Assembly: GCA_002701395.1 (NCBI GenBank)
Contig: NZVC01000036.1
Span: 1 to 51,672, forward strand
Source: Maritimibacter sp.
Lineage (GTDB): Bacteria > Pseudomonadota > Alphaproteobacteria > Rhodobacterales > Rhodobacteraceae
DNA: 51,672 nucleotides
Direction: 5' to 3'
The notes below the pieces were generated by a model. The model had not been told where the DNA came from. It ran no database searches and was given only the letters and a program-made list of their open reading frames with translations. A program made the position numbers and the translations under genes. Shown here piece after piece: positions 15,841 through 23,329 of the stretch. Numbering within the stretch: position 1 is the first letter of the stretch; every line of letters begins with the position of its first letter.

Positions 15841-18117
15841 TCAGTTTTCGGGTCTGGCCGCCTGTTCGCCCCCCTGTTCCGCGGCGGCGGTCAGCCGCGC
15901 CAGCAGGTCCAGAAACCCCTGTTCGCCGCGGTCGCGGTCGTGCCAGTGCGCCGCCGTGCGTTTGTGACCCAGCGGGTTGTGGATCGCCGCCTGCCGGCGC
16001 AGGTCGTCCTCTGACGCGATGGTCACGCGCAGCCGGGTCGGGGTGCCGTCCGCCGCGCGGGCCCGGGCGGCGGCGATGTACTGGCCCACGGCGCGGGTCA
16101 GCAGGCCGGGGCCGGTCTTCAGCCAGATCGTTTCGTTCGACCGGCGCAGCAGGTCCTGCCGCGCCATCCGCGCCGCGAACAGGATGGCCGGGTGGCCCGG
16201 CGCGGCGGCCATCACGTTGTTGGCCAGCGCGCCGCTGACGCTTTCGCGGAACACCAGCAGACCGTCCGCCCCGTCCAGCAGCGCGGCCAGATCGCCGGTC
16301 AGCACGTCGTCGGCGTCGGCCCAGACCCCGCCATGCCGCGCCAGCATGCACAGCCGCAGGAAATCCGCCTCTTCCGCCGGGCGCTTGGCCATGCGGAACG
16401 CCTGCACCCATGTCGGGCCGAACTCGGCCCGCAGGATCTGCAGCGCGGTGCGGCGGTCGTACAGCCGGTGGGTATAGCCGGGCACCGCGCGCCAGCTGTC
16501 CGCGAAGGCCAGCACCTGCGGCGGCGCGGGGGTGGTGTTCCAGTACTGGTGGATCAGCGCCGGGATCGGGCCGGTGCCGTCGGTGGGGATCGGGATGTCG
16601 TCGGAATGCGTCTCTGTTACGGGCTTTTGCACCGGTTTCGGGACGTTTCCGGGGGCCGGGCGGGGCATCGGGTCGGACGCCTCGGCGGACACCATCATCT
16701 GCGCGAGGATAAAGGACCACGACGCCGCGCGCAGTTCCCGCGACAGCGTGTTGGCATCGGCATCGGCAAGGGCGGCCAGCCGCTCGGCGCCGAAATGCGA
16801 CGCGGTCAGCTTCAGCTCGGTGAACTGCTGCGCGATCTGCGGCGGCCGCCAGCGCGCGCGCGGCCCCAGCGCCTGCACCGCGCGCATGTGCCGGTCCAGC
16901 CGTTCGACGCGGGGCAGGTCGGCGCGGGCGATCAGGTGCTGCATCAGGATCTGCATCGTGCGCTCGTCGGGCCGCGCCTGCGCCTCGACCTCGTCCAGCA
17001 CCGGGTCGAGATCGGGCTGCGGCCCGCTGCCGGCATCGGCGGCGAAGATCCGCGCCTGCAGCCGCAGGGTGTCGAACGCGGGGCCGCGTGCCTCGGGCGC
17101 GTCCAGCAGCGCCGTGGCGCGGGCCAGTTCGCCGCCCTTGCGCAGGCCGATGAACAGGGTCTTGCGCAGGTGCAGCGAGTCAGGCCAGCGGCGCAGGCAG
17201 AACCGCAGATAGCGCAGCGCCAGCGGCCCCCGCTGCAGCGCGAACAGCGCGCGGGCGGTTTCGGACGCGTCCTCGGGGCTGCGCGCGCCGCGATCGCGGG
17301 CACAGTCCAGCGCCTTGGCCGCGTCGCCGTCCTGCAGATAGGCCTTCAGCAGGATCGCGCGCACCCGCTCGGGCCCCAGCACCCGCGCCAGCGCGGCGCT
17401 GGCGCGCTCGATCGGGGCCGCGTCGGGGGCATAGCTTAGGGTGCGGTGGAACAGATAGGCCAGCACCCGCGGATCGGGGGGCCGGTCCCCGGTTTCGAGC
17501 CACCCGGCCAGCACCGCGCTTTCCTTCCGGCTTTCGCCCAGCCGGGCGTACAGCCGCGCCAGTTGCAGCACCTCGGCAGGGGTCTGCACCGCGGATGTCT
17601 CCAACGGGTCCAGCGCGGCGCGGGCGGCGTCGGGGCCGACCTCGGCCAGTTCCAGCTGCGCCAGCCGCAGGCGGGGGCCGGGGCGGTCGGGCATCCGGGG
17701 CAGGGCGTCGCGCATCAGCGTCAGCGCCTCGGCGGTGCGGCCGCCGGTCTCCAGCATGTCGGCCAGCGCCAGCAGCGGGCGGGGGTCGGCGGGATGCGCC
17801 GCCACCAGCGCGCGGGCCAGGGTCTCGGCGTCGCCGCCGCGCCCCAGCGCAAGGAACAGCCGCAGCCGCAGCATCTGCAGCCGCAGCCCCGGCTGGTCGC
17901 GGTACAGCGCGTCCCCGGCGATCTCCAGCGCCTCGTCCTGGCTGTCGGCCCGCGCCATCAGCAGGGCGATCTCCAGCCGTTCGGCGTCGGCCTCGGTGGC
18001 GGCCGCCGCATCGCGCAGGTGCCGCTTGGCCCGCCGCCGCCGCCCCTCGGCCAGCGCCTGCCGCGCAAGGGCAAGCGGGGTCTGCGGTGTCGTGTCGTCG
18101 GAAGCGGTGGCAGGCAT
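15841..18117 (-). CDS. TPR-repeat protein with C-terminal GT32-like glycosyltransferase domain
   Basis: Residues about 15-500 of this 758-residue protein are Ala/Leu/Arg-rich helical repeats consistent with TPRs (for example AEGRRRRAKRHLRDAAAATE and PRPLLALADMLETGG). From residue 508 there is a GT32/DXD-type domain: IPALIHQYWNTTPAP, then EEADFLRLCMLARHGGVWADADD, with the DxD at about 601-603, and later ALANNVMAAAPGHP. GT32 enzymes transfer sugars in glycan assembly. The TPR part may bind partners or acceptor. ATG 18117 has CGAGGGG close upstream. The frame extends to 18195 without family signal. It is divergent from the 18303 gene over a 185-bp control region. No signal peptide is seen, so it is likely cytoplasmic. 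Confidence 0.82.
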   Translation of the reverse strand: MPATASDDTTPQTPLALARQALAEGRRRRAKRHLRDAAAATEADAERLEIALLMARADSQDEALEIAGDALYRDQPGLRLQMLRLRLFLALGRGGDAETLARALVAAHPADPRPLLALADMLETGGRTAEALTLMRDALPRMPDRPGPRLRLAQLELAEVGPDAARAALDPLETSAVQTPAEVLQLARLYARLGESRKESAVLAGWLETGDRPPDPRVLAYLFHRTLSYAPDAAPIERASAALARVLGPERVRAILLKAYLQDGDAAKALDCARDRGARSPEDASETARALFALQRGPLALRYLRFCLRRWPDSLHLRKTLFIGLRKGGELARATALLDAPEARGPAFDTLRLQARIFAADAGSGPQPDLDPVLDEVEAQARPDERTMQILMQHLIARADLPRVERLDRHMRAVQALGPRARWRPPQIAQQFTELKLTASHFGAERLAALADADANTLSRELRAASWSFILAQMMVSAEASDPMPRPAPGNVPKPVQKPVTETHSDDIPIPTDGTGPIPALIHQYWNTTPAPPQVLAFADSWRAVPGYTHRLYDRRTALQILRAEFGPTWVQAFRMAKRPAEEADFLRLCMLARHGGVWADADDVLTGDLAALLDGADGLLVFRESVSGALANNVMAAAPGHPAILFAARMARQDLLRRSNETIWLKTGPGLLTRAVGQYIAAARARAADGTPTRLRVTIASEDDLRRQAAIHNPLGHKRTAAHWHDRDRGEQGFLDLLARLTAAAEQGGEQAARPEN

Positions 18118-18254
18118 CGGCCCCTCGGGGGAAGTGGAAACGGGAACGGTCCGACCGTTCTGCCGTGGTCCGGGGGCAAGTGCAATGAAGCGCATCGCCC
18201 TTGCCGCCCGGCCCGGTCTTCCGACCTTGGGGTTTGCGTTTTCGCCGCCCCTTG

Positions 18255-18270
18255 CATATCGAACGATATG
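18255..18270. promoter_or_regulatory. Inverted repeat, candidate operator
   Basis: CATATCG-AA-CGATATG is a perfect 7-bp inverted repeat with a 2-bp spacer, in the 185-bp gap between two divergent glycan operons. It is AT-rich against a GC-rich background. A related half-site, CATATCGATAATG, occurs at about 8210 upstream of mucR, so the same regulator might act at both places. Confidence 0.5.
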
Positions 18271-18302
18271 TCAGGGCAGCGATGGGGCGGCAGGAGACAC
18301 GG

Positions 18303-19214
18303 ATGACCACACGGGCGGCCGAAACCGAACAGGACCTGCCGTGCGATCGCGCGGGAACCGTCTCGATTTCGCAAAACAAGATCGGGATCGAGCTTTCCGC
18401 CGATTTCACCGCATCGCGCGGCGGCATCCAGATGCTGTTCCTGCGTCCGGCGCTGCGCAAGGCGCCCGCCGTCGCATTGTACCGCGACATGATCGCGAAC
18501 TATGCCGAGCGGGTGCCGCACTGGCACATGTCCAGTCTCTATCAAAGCAATCCCGAACGCATCCTGCTGAAAAGCTTCCACGAGATCGCGACCCGGATTC
18601 CGGGGCCGAAGAACTCGATCTTCGCGGGGCAGAAGTTTTTCCTGATCGCGCACGAGCCCGAGGACGGGGTCGCCGAGTTCATCCACGCGGTCGCGCCCGA
18701 CGTGCTGCTGGTGGTGGTCTGCGGCAACAAGTACGCGTCCAACCGCGCCGAGACGCTGCGCCGCGCCGACATGGCGATCGTGATCGACCCCGACGCGCCG
18801 GCGCAGGTGGCGGGCTGCAACCTGTTCCCGGTCGCCGACAGCAGCGATGTGGCGCCGCTGATCCGGGGCTGGATCGACGGCTGGTTCTATGGCCGCAACC
18901 CGTCGCTGGTGCCGATGTTCGGCAAGCCCGACGCGGTCACGCTGCTGCGCCGCCGGATCGAAGCCGAGCGCCCGGTGCAGCCGTCGCCGCTGGTGCTGCT
19001 GATGGGCCGCCACCGCCGCGACCCGGCCCTGCGCGAGGCGGGCCAGATCCGCGAGGCGCTCGCCGCCGAGGCCGAGGCGGGGTATATCTCGCTGGCGATG
19101 CGGCACCGCTACTGGGGCCTGCTGCAGAACCCCCGCATGGACGACACGCAAAAGCTGTCCTGGCTGCTGAAGGCCGGGATGCGGGCGCGGTTCATCGACC
19201 GGAGCGCGACATGA
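18303..19214 (+). CDS. Conserved hypothetical protein in glycan operon
   Basis: The family of this 303-residue protein is not recognised. There is no signal peptide or membrane segment. Visible features are FLRPALRKAPAVALYRDMIANYAERVPHW near the N-terminus, an alternating strand/helix pattern (KFFLIAHEPE, DVLLVVVCGNK, DMAIVIDPDAP), LVLLMGRHRRDP, and a tryptophan-rich end (RYWGLLQNP). AGGAG lies upstream of the ATG. Its stop overlaps the next start as ATGA, so it is translationally coupled to a GT-B-like protein. By context it may be a glycosyltransferase partner or a novel transferase, but this is only inferred. Confidence 0.75.
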   Translation: MTTRAAETEQDLPCDRAGTVSISQNKIGIELSADFTASRGGIQMLFLRPALRKAPAVALYRDMIANYAERVPHWHMSSLYQSNPERILLKSFHEIATRIPGPKNSIFAGQKFFLIAHEPEDGVAEFIHAVAPDVLLVVVCGNKYASNRAETLRRADMAIVIDPDAPAQVAGCNLFPVADSSDVAPLIRGWIDGWFYGRNPSLVPMFGKPDAVTLLRRRIEAERPVQPSPLVLLMGRHRRDPALREAGQIREALAAEAEAGYISLAMRHRYWGLLQNPRMDDTQKLSWLLKAGMRARFIDRSAT

Positions 19215-20170
19215 TCCTGCACCTGACCAATTCCGCGATTTCCGGCGCCGCCGCGATGCTGGCCGATGCACAGCGCGCCGCCGGGCACGACGCCGCCTGC
19301 CTGCAGTTCGGCGCGCTGAAGCCCGAGATGATGCTGTTCTCGCCGGCCGCGATCCCGGTGAACCTGTCGCGCCCCGCCGGGCGCGAGATCCTGACCACGA
19401 TGCTGGCGCGGGCCACGGTGGTGCATGTGCACAACTGGCTGCCGCGTCAGATCGAGAATCTGGTGCTGGAACATCTTGCCGCCACCGGCGCACAGCTGGT
19501 CTGGCAGCTGCATCAGGGCCAGCGCGAACACCCGGTCTATCTGGCCGACGCGCCCGAGCTGAAGTTCGACAAGAAGCTGGTGGTCGCGCATGGCTTCGCG
19601 CGCACCTACGACGACTTCATCGTGGTGCCGAACTGTCTCTATCGCCCGTCGATTCCGTCTTTGCCGCATGACGCGGCCTCGGAAGGCGGCAGCCTGCGGG
19701 TGCTGTATTCGCCCAGTTCGCGCACCGGCACCCGCTGGGGCGCCAAGCGCGACGAGTCCTTCGACAAGCTGATCGGGTTCATGGAACGCGCGCCGTTCCT
19801 GTCGCTGACGCTGGCCGAGGGGATCAACCCGATCGAGCTTCTGGCGCTGCGCACCCGGCACGACGTGACCATCGACGAGGTGGTGACCGGCGGCTTCCAT
19901 CTGGTGTCCTACGAGGGGCTGTTCACCGGCAACGTGGTGATCAACAACGCCGACATCCTGTCGACGGACATCTTCTGCAGCGCGCTGCAGACCGCGGAAC
20001 CGCCGCCCTTCCTGCAGGCCGGGTCCGACACGCTGTTCGACCTGCTGTACGACCTGGACCACGACCGGGCGCGGCTGGAACGGCAGAAGGCGGCGGGACG
20101 GGCCTATTTCGAGAAATACATGAACTGGCGTCGGATCGTGTCGATCTACGACGACATCTACGCGGCATGA
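19211..20170 (+). CDS. Putative GT-B glycosyltransferase
   Basis: The 319-residue protein begins MILHLTNSAISGAAAMLADAQRAAGHDAACLQFG, which resembles the glycine/alanine loop and first helix of GT-B transferases. VVHVHNWLPRQI and LVWQLHQGQREHP follow, typical of family 1/4 N-domains. The C-domain (LRVLYSPSSRTGTRWGAKR, then EVVTGGFHLVSYEGLFTGNVVINNAD) keeps a plausible donor-site glutamate (YEG) and ends with a helical LERQKAAGRAYFEKYMNW. It overlaps the preceding gene by 4 bp (ATGA). The frame is open far upstream, but the coupled ATG is the natural start. Substrate is unknown. It probably acts in the cytoplasm on the plasmid-encoded glycan. Confidence 0.75.
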   Translation: MILHLTNSAISGAAAMLADAQRAAGHDAACLQFGALKPEMMLFSPAAIPVNLSRPAGREILTTMLARATVVHVHNWLPRQIENLVLEHLAATGAQLVWQLHQGQREHPVYLADAPELKFDKKLVVAHGFARTYDDFIVVPNCLYRPSIPSLPHDAASEGGSLRVLYSPSSRTGTRWGAKRDESFDKLIGFMERAPFLSLTLAEGINPIELLALRTRHDVTIDEVVTGGFHLVSYEGLFTGNVVINNADILSTDIFCSALQTAEPPPFLQAGSDTLFDLLYDLDHDRARLERQKAAGRAYFEKYMNWRRIVSIYDDIYAA

Positions 20171-20186
20171 CGGCGGAGGCGGCAGA

Positions 20187-20780
20187 ATGACGATTGTCCG
20201 GATCATCGGCAACGCGCCCACCGCGGCGGACGGCATGGACCCGAAGTTCAAGGGTGTCTACCTCGGCGTGAACTCGGCCCCGCTGCTGTTCAAGGCGCGC
20301 GGCATGCGCTGCGACCACCTGTGGATCCAGGACTGGCGCTTCATCGACGAGAAGGGACACATGTTCAAAGAGGCGGGCGTCGATCTGAACGACAGCCACC
20401 TTTACGTCTGTTCCTACTTCCGCCGCGCGCTGGTGCCCTACCGGCAGGTCAGCTTCGTGCGCTCGCTGGGGCGCGACGGGTTCTCGCTGCACCCCGACCG
20501 CGGCGTGTTCGAGGGCTATTCCGCCGCCTATGGCGCGCTGCAGCTGGCGCTGGGATGGAAGCCGAAGCGGGTCGAACTGTACGGCGTCGACTTCAGCTAT
20601 TCGCTGGGGGCGAACCGGTTCTACCAGACCCGGGTCGGCTGGGACCTGGACCTGCATGTCCACGAGAAACAGATCATCGGAATGCAGAAGGCGAAGAAGC
20701 TGATCGAGGACAAGCTGGGCATAGAGGTTGCGTTCATGACGGACTCGCTGGTCAATACGCTGATCCCGATCGATACCTGA
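20187..20780 (+). CDS. GT42/DUF115-like putative sialyltransferase-fold protein
   Basis: The 197-residue protein begins MTIVRIIGNAPTAADG, a nucleotide-binding loop like the GNGPS of GT42 sialyltransferases and MptE/DUF115 proteins. EGYSAAYGALQLALGWKPKRVELYGVDFSYS (109-139) follows, matching the CstII pattern TSGVYMCAVAIALGYKEIYLSGIDFY. It ends with an H-containing segment (LHVHEKQIIGMQKAKKL), where CstII has its catalytic His, then VAFMTDSLVNTLIPI. It is shorter than CstII (about 260 residues) and lacks most of the C-terminal tail. It could transfer a nonulosonate, or be a related transferase of unknown donor. It lies 16 bp after the GT-B gene in the same operon. Confidence 0.65.
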   Translation: MTIVRIIGNAPTAADGMDPKFKGVYLGVNSAPLLFKARGMRCDHLWIQDWRFIDEKGHMFKEAGVDLNDSHLYVCSYFRRALVPYRQVSFVRSLGRDGFSLHPDRGVFEGYSAAYGALQLALGWKPKRVELYGVDFSYSLGANRFYQTRVGWDLDLHVHEKQIIGMQKAKKLIEDKLGIEVAFMTDSLVNTLIPIDT

Positions 20781-20835
20781 GCCGGGTGCCCGCATTGCCC
20801 GCGGGTCGTCGGAGAAACCGAGAAGAAAGAACGAG

Positions 20836-21714
20836 ATGACGAAACCGAAACTGCTTCTGCATCCCGGCTCCTCGCAGGGGGGCAGCACCTGGATCCAGAA
20901 CCTGTGCGGCCGCAATCCCGAGATCCTGGCGCAGCAGCATTTCCATTACCTGCACGATTTCCGCAAACTGCCGTTCGACGCGCTGGGGTCGGACGATCCG
21001 GCGCCGTTCCACGCCGCGCTGGACAGCTTCCTGGACCGCGACGCGCCCGAGGGCAGCACCGAGACGGTGTTCCTGTCGAACGAGAACGCGCTTGGCGACC
21101 CGATGCACGCGGGCGGGCTGTTCGCGATGGCGCCGGCGATGGCGCGCGACATGCTGCCCCTGTTCGACCGCTTCGACGCGGCGCAGGTGATCTACGTCTG
21201 GCGGCCGCTGGACCGGTTCCTGCTGTCCGCCTACAACCAGCGCAAGAAGCAGGGCAGCAAGATCACCTTCTCTGCCTATGCCGACACCGCCGCCGCGCGC
21301 GGCTATGACAGCCGCCACGTGATCGAGACGCTGCGCATCCTGTCCACCCGGGCGCAGGTCACGGTGATCGATTTCGAATTCCTCTCCGAGCGGCCCCGCC
21401 GGTTCGCGGCCGAGTTCTTCCGGCTGGCCGGTGTCGCGCTGCCCGAGGGGTTCGATTACGTGCAGGGCGGCCGCAACCCGTCGATCCGCCCCGAGGGGAT
21501 CAAGATCCTGGAGCACGCGAAGGACTTTCTGGAACGCAAAGACTACATGGACCTGCGCAAGTTCGTGCAGGCGCGGTTCCCGAAGACCGGCTTTACCGAC
21601 GAGGAACAGGGCTTTCTCGACGACTGGGCCGGACGCTGCGCCGCGAACGAGAAGACGCGGCTGGCCGAGCTGGGCAAGTTCGCCCGGCTGATCCGGGTGC
21701 CGCCGAAGACCTGA
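20836..21714 (+). CDS. Sulfotransferase-like P-loop protein
   Basis: The 292-residue protein starts KPKLLLHPGSSQGGSTWIQNL, matching the 5'-phosphosulfate (PAPS) loop of sulfotransferases (often written IGTxKTGTTSIQ). Here the loop Lys/Thr are replaced by Gln/Gly, which weakens the case for activity. A second region, QVIYVWRPLDRFLLSAYNQRKKQG, resembles the 3'-phosphate-binding RxPxxRxxSxY motif. No signal peptide is seen. It would sulfate a sugar if PAPS is bound. Placed just before ugd, it supports a sulfated uronic-acid polymer. Confidence 0.72.
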   Translation: MTKPKLLLHPGSSQGGSTWIQNLCGRNPEILAQQHFHYLHDFRKLPFDALGSDDPAPFHAALDSFLDRDAPEGSTETVFLSNENALGDPMHAGGLFAMAPAMARDMLPLFDRFDAAQVIYVWRPLDRFLLSAYNQRKKQGSKITFSAYADTAAARGYDSRHVIETLRILSTRAQVTVIDFEFLSERPRRFAAEFFRLAGVALPEGFDYVQGGRNPSIRPEGIKILEHAKDFLERKDYMDLRKFVQARFPKTGFTDEEQGFLDDWAGRCAANEKTRLAELGKFARLIRVPPKT

Positions 21715-21868
21715 GGACCCCGATCCGGGAACAGACCCGCCGCACTGTGGCCCGGCGTTGCCTTGCGAAAGGCAATTCGCCGCCCGGTCCCCCCTGCGGC
21801 TTGACAGCACCGCGATTGCCGACCACCCCTTCCGCCGGGGCGGGAAGCAGCGAAAAGGAACAGGCGCC

Positions 21869-23194
21869 ATGCGTATCGCGATGATCGGAACCGGGTATGT
21901 GGGGCTCGTGTCAGGGGTCTGCTTTTCGGACTTCGGCCACGAGGTGATCTGCGTCGACAAGAACCCGGCCAAGATCGAGATGCTCGAACGCGGCGAGGTG
22001 CCGATCTACGAGCCCGGCCTTGACGCGCTGATGGTCAAGAACGTCGAAGCGGGGCGGCTGACCTTCACCACCGACCTTGCCAAGGCCGTGGACGGCGCCG
22101 AGGCGGTGTTCATCGCGGTGGGCACCCCGACCCGGCGCGGCGACGGCCATGCCGACCTGACCTACGTGATGGCCGCCGCCGAGGAGATCGCGCAGAACCT
22201 CACCGGCTATGCGGTGATCGTCACCAAGTCGACGGTGCCGGTGGGCACCAACCGCAAGGTCAAGCAGGTGATGGCCAAGGCCAACCCCGAGGCCGATTTC
22301 GACGTGGCCTCGAACCCCGAGTTCCTGCGCGAAGGCGCGGCGATCGAGGATTTCATGAAGCCCGACCGCGTCGTGGTCGGCGTGCAGAACGAACGCGCCG
22401 CCGATGTCATGGCCGAGATCTACCGCCCGCTGTTCCTGCGCGAGTTCCCGATCGTCACCACCGATCTGGAATCGGCCGAGATGATCAAATACGCCGCCAA
22501 CGCCTTCCTTGCGACGAAGATCACCTTCATCAACGAGATCGCCCGCCTGTGCGAGAAGGTCGGCGCCGACATCAAGCAGGTGTCGAAGGGCATGGGTCTG
22601 GACGGCCGGATCGGCAACAAGTTCCTGCACGCCGGTCCCGGCTATGGCGGGTCGTGCTTTCCCAAGGACACGATGGCGCTGGCCCGCACCGGGCAGGACT
22701 ATGCCGCACCGATGCAGATCGTCGAGACCGTGATCAAGGTCAACGACGAGATCAAGCGGCGGATGATCGACAAGCTGCAGGACCTGCTGGGCGGGTCGTT
22801 CAACGGCAAGACGGTCGCGGTGTTCGGGGTGACCTTCAAACCCAACACCGACGACATGCGCGACGCGCCCGCGCTGACCATCGTGCCGGCGCTGGTGGGC
22901 GGCGGCGCGAAGGTGCGCACGGTCGATCCGCAGGGCAAGCGCGAGGGCGAGGCGCTGTTGCCGGGCGTGCAATGGGAAGAAGACCCCTACAAGGCGGCGC
23001 GCGGCGCCGACGCGGTGGTGATCCTGACCGAGTGGAACGAGTTCCGCGCGCTTGACCTGAAGCGTCTGGCGAAAAAGATGGAAACCCCGCGCATGGCCGA
23101 CCTGCGCAACGTCTATTCGCTGCGCGACGCGAAACGCGCCGGGTTCGAGGCCTATGTCTCGGTCGGCCGCGACGAGCTGACGCCCGACGCGTAA
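21869..23194 (+). CDS. ugd: UDP-glucose 6-dehydrogenase
   Basis: The 441-residue product is a full-length UDP-glucose/UDP-sugar 6-dehydrogenase. It has the N-terminal NAD motif MIGTGYVGLVSG, AVGTPTRRGDG, TKSTVPVGTN, NPEFLREGAAIEDF, KYAANAFLATKITFINE, and the catalytic cysteine in GPGYGGSCFPKD (Cys263). The C-terminal UDP-binding domain starts with VAVFGVTFKPNTDDMRDAP. It oxidises UDP-glucose to UDP-glucuronate, a precursor for acidic capsule sugars. The start ATG follows AAAAGGAACAGG. The frame is open upstream, but the conserved N-terminus begins here. The chromosome may also carry a copy, and a plasmid copy would boost precursor supply. Confidence 0.97.
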   Translation: MRIAMIGTGYVGLVSGVCFSDFGHEVICVDKNPAKIEMLERGEVPIYEPGLDALMVKNVEAGRLTFTTDLAKAVDGAEAVFIAVGTPTRRGDGHADLTYVMAAAEEIAQNLTGYAVIVTKSTVPVGTNRKVKQVMAKANPEADFDVASNPEFLREGAAIEDFMKPDRVVVGVQNERAADVMAEIYRPLFLREFPIVTTDLESAEMIKYAANAFLATKITFINEIARLCEKVGADIKQVSKGMGLDGRIGNKFLHAGPGYGGSCFPKDTMALARTGQDYAAPMQIVETVIKVNDEIKRRMIDKLQDLLGGSFNGKTVAVFGVTFKPNTDDMRDAPALTIVPALVGGGAKVRTVDPQGKREGEALLPGVQWEEDPYKAARGADAVVILTEWNEFRALDLKRLAKKMETPRMADLRNVYSLRDAKRAGFEAYVSVGRDELTPDA

Positions 23195-23329
23195 CGCGGC
23201 GAATGATCGGCCCGTAACTGGCCTTCCGGGCCGGTTGCGGGACGGGATGTCGCGCATTTTAAGCAAATTCATGGCCAGTTTCATCGGTGCCGGGGAACCG
23301 GGGGCCGGATTTGAAACCATCCTTAACGC

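Noticed and set aside
20836..21714. Confident call of an active sulfotransferase
   Set aside because: The PAPS loop reads SSQGGSTW, with Gln/Gly where Lys/Thr are usual, so only a sulfotransferase-like label is kept.
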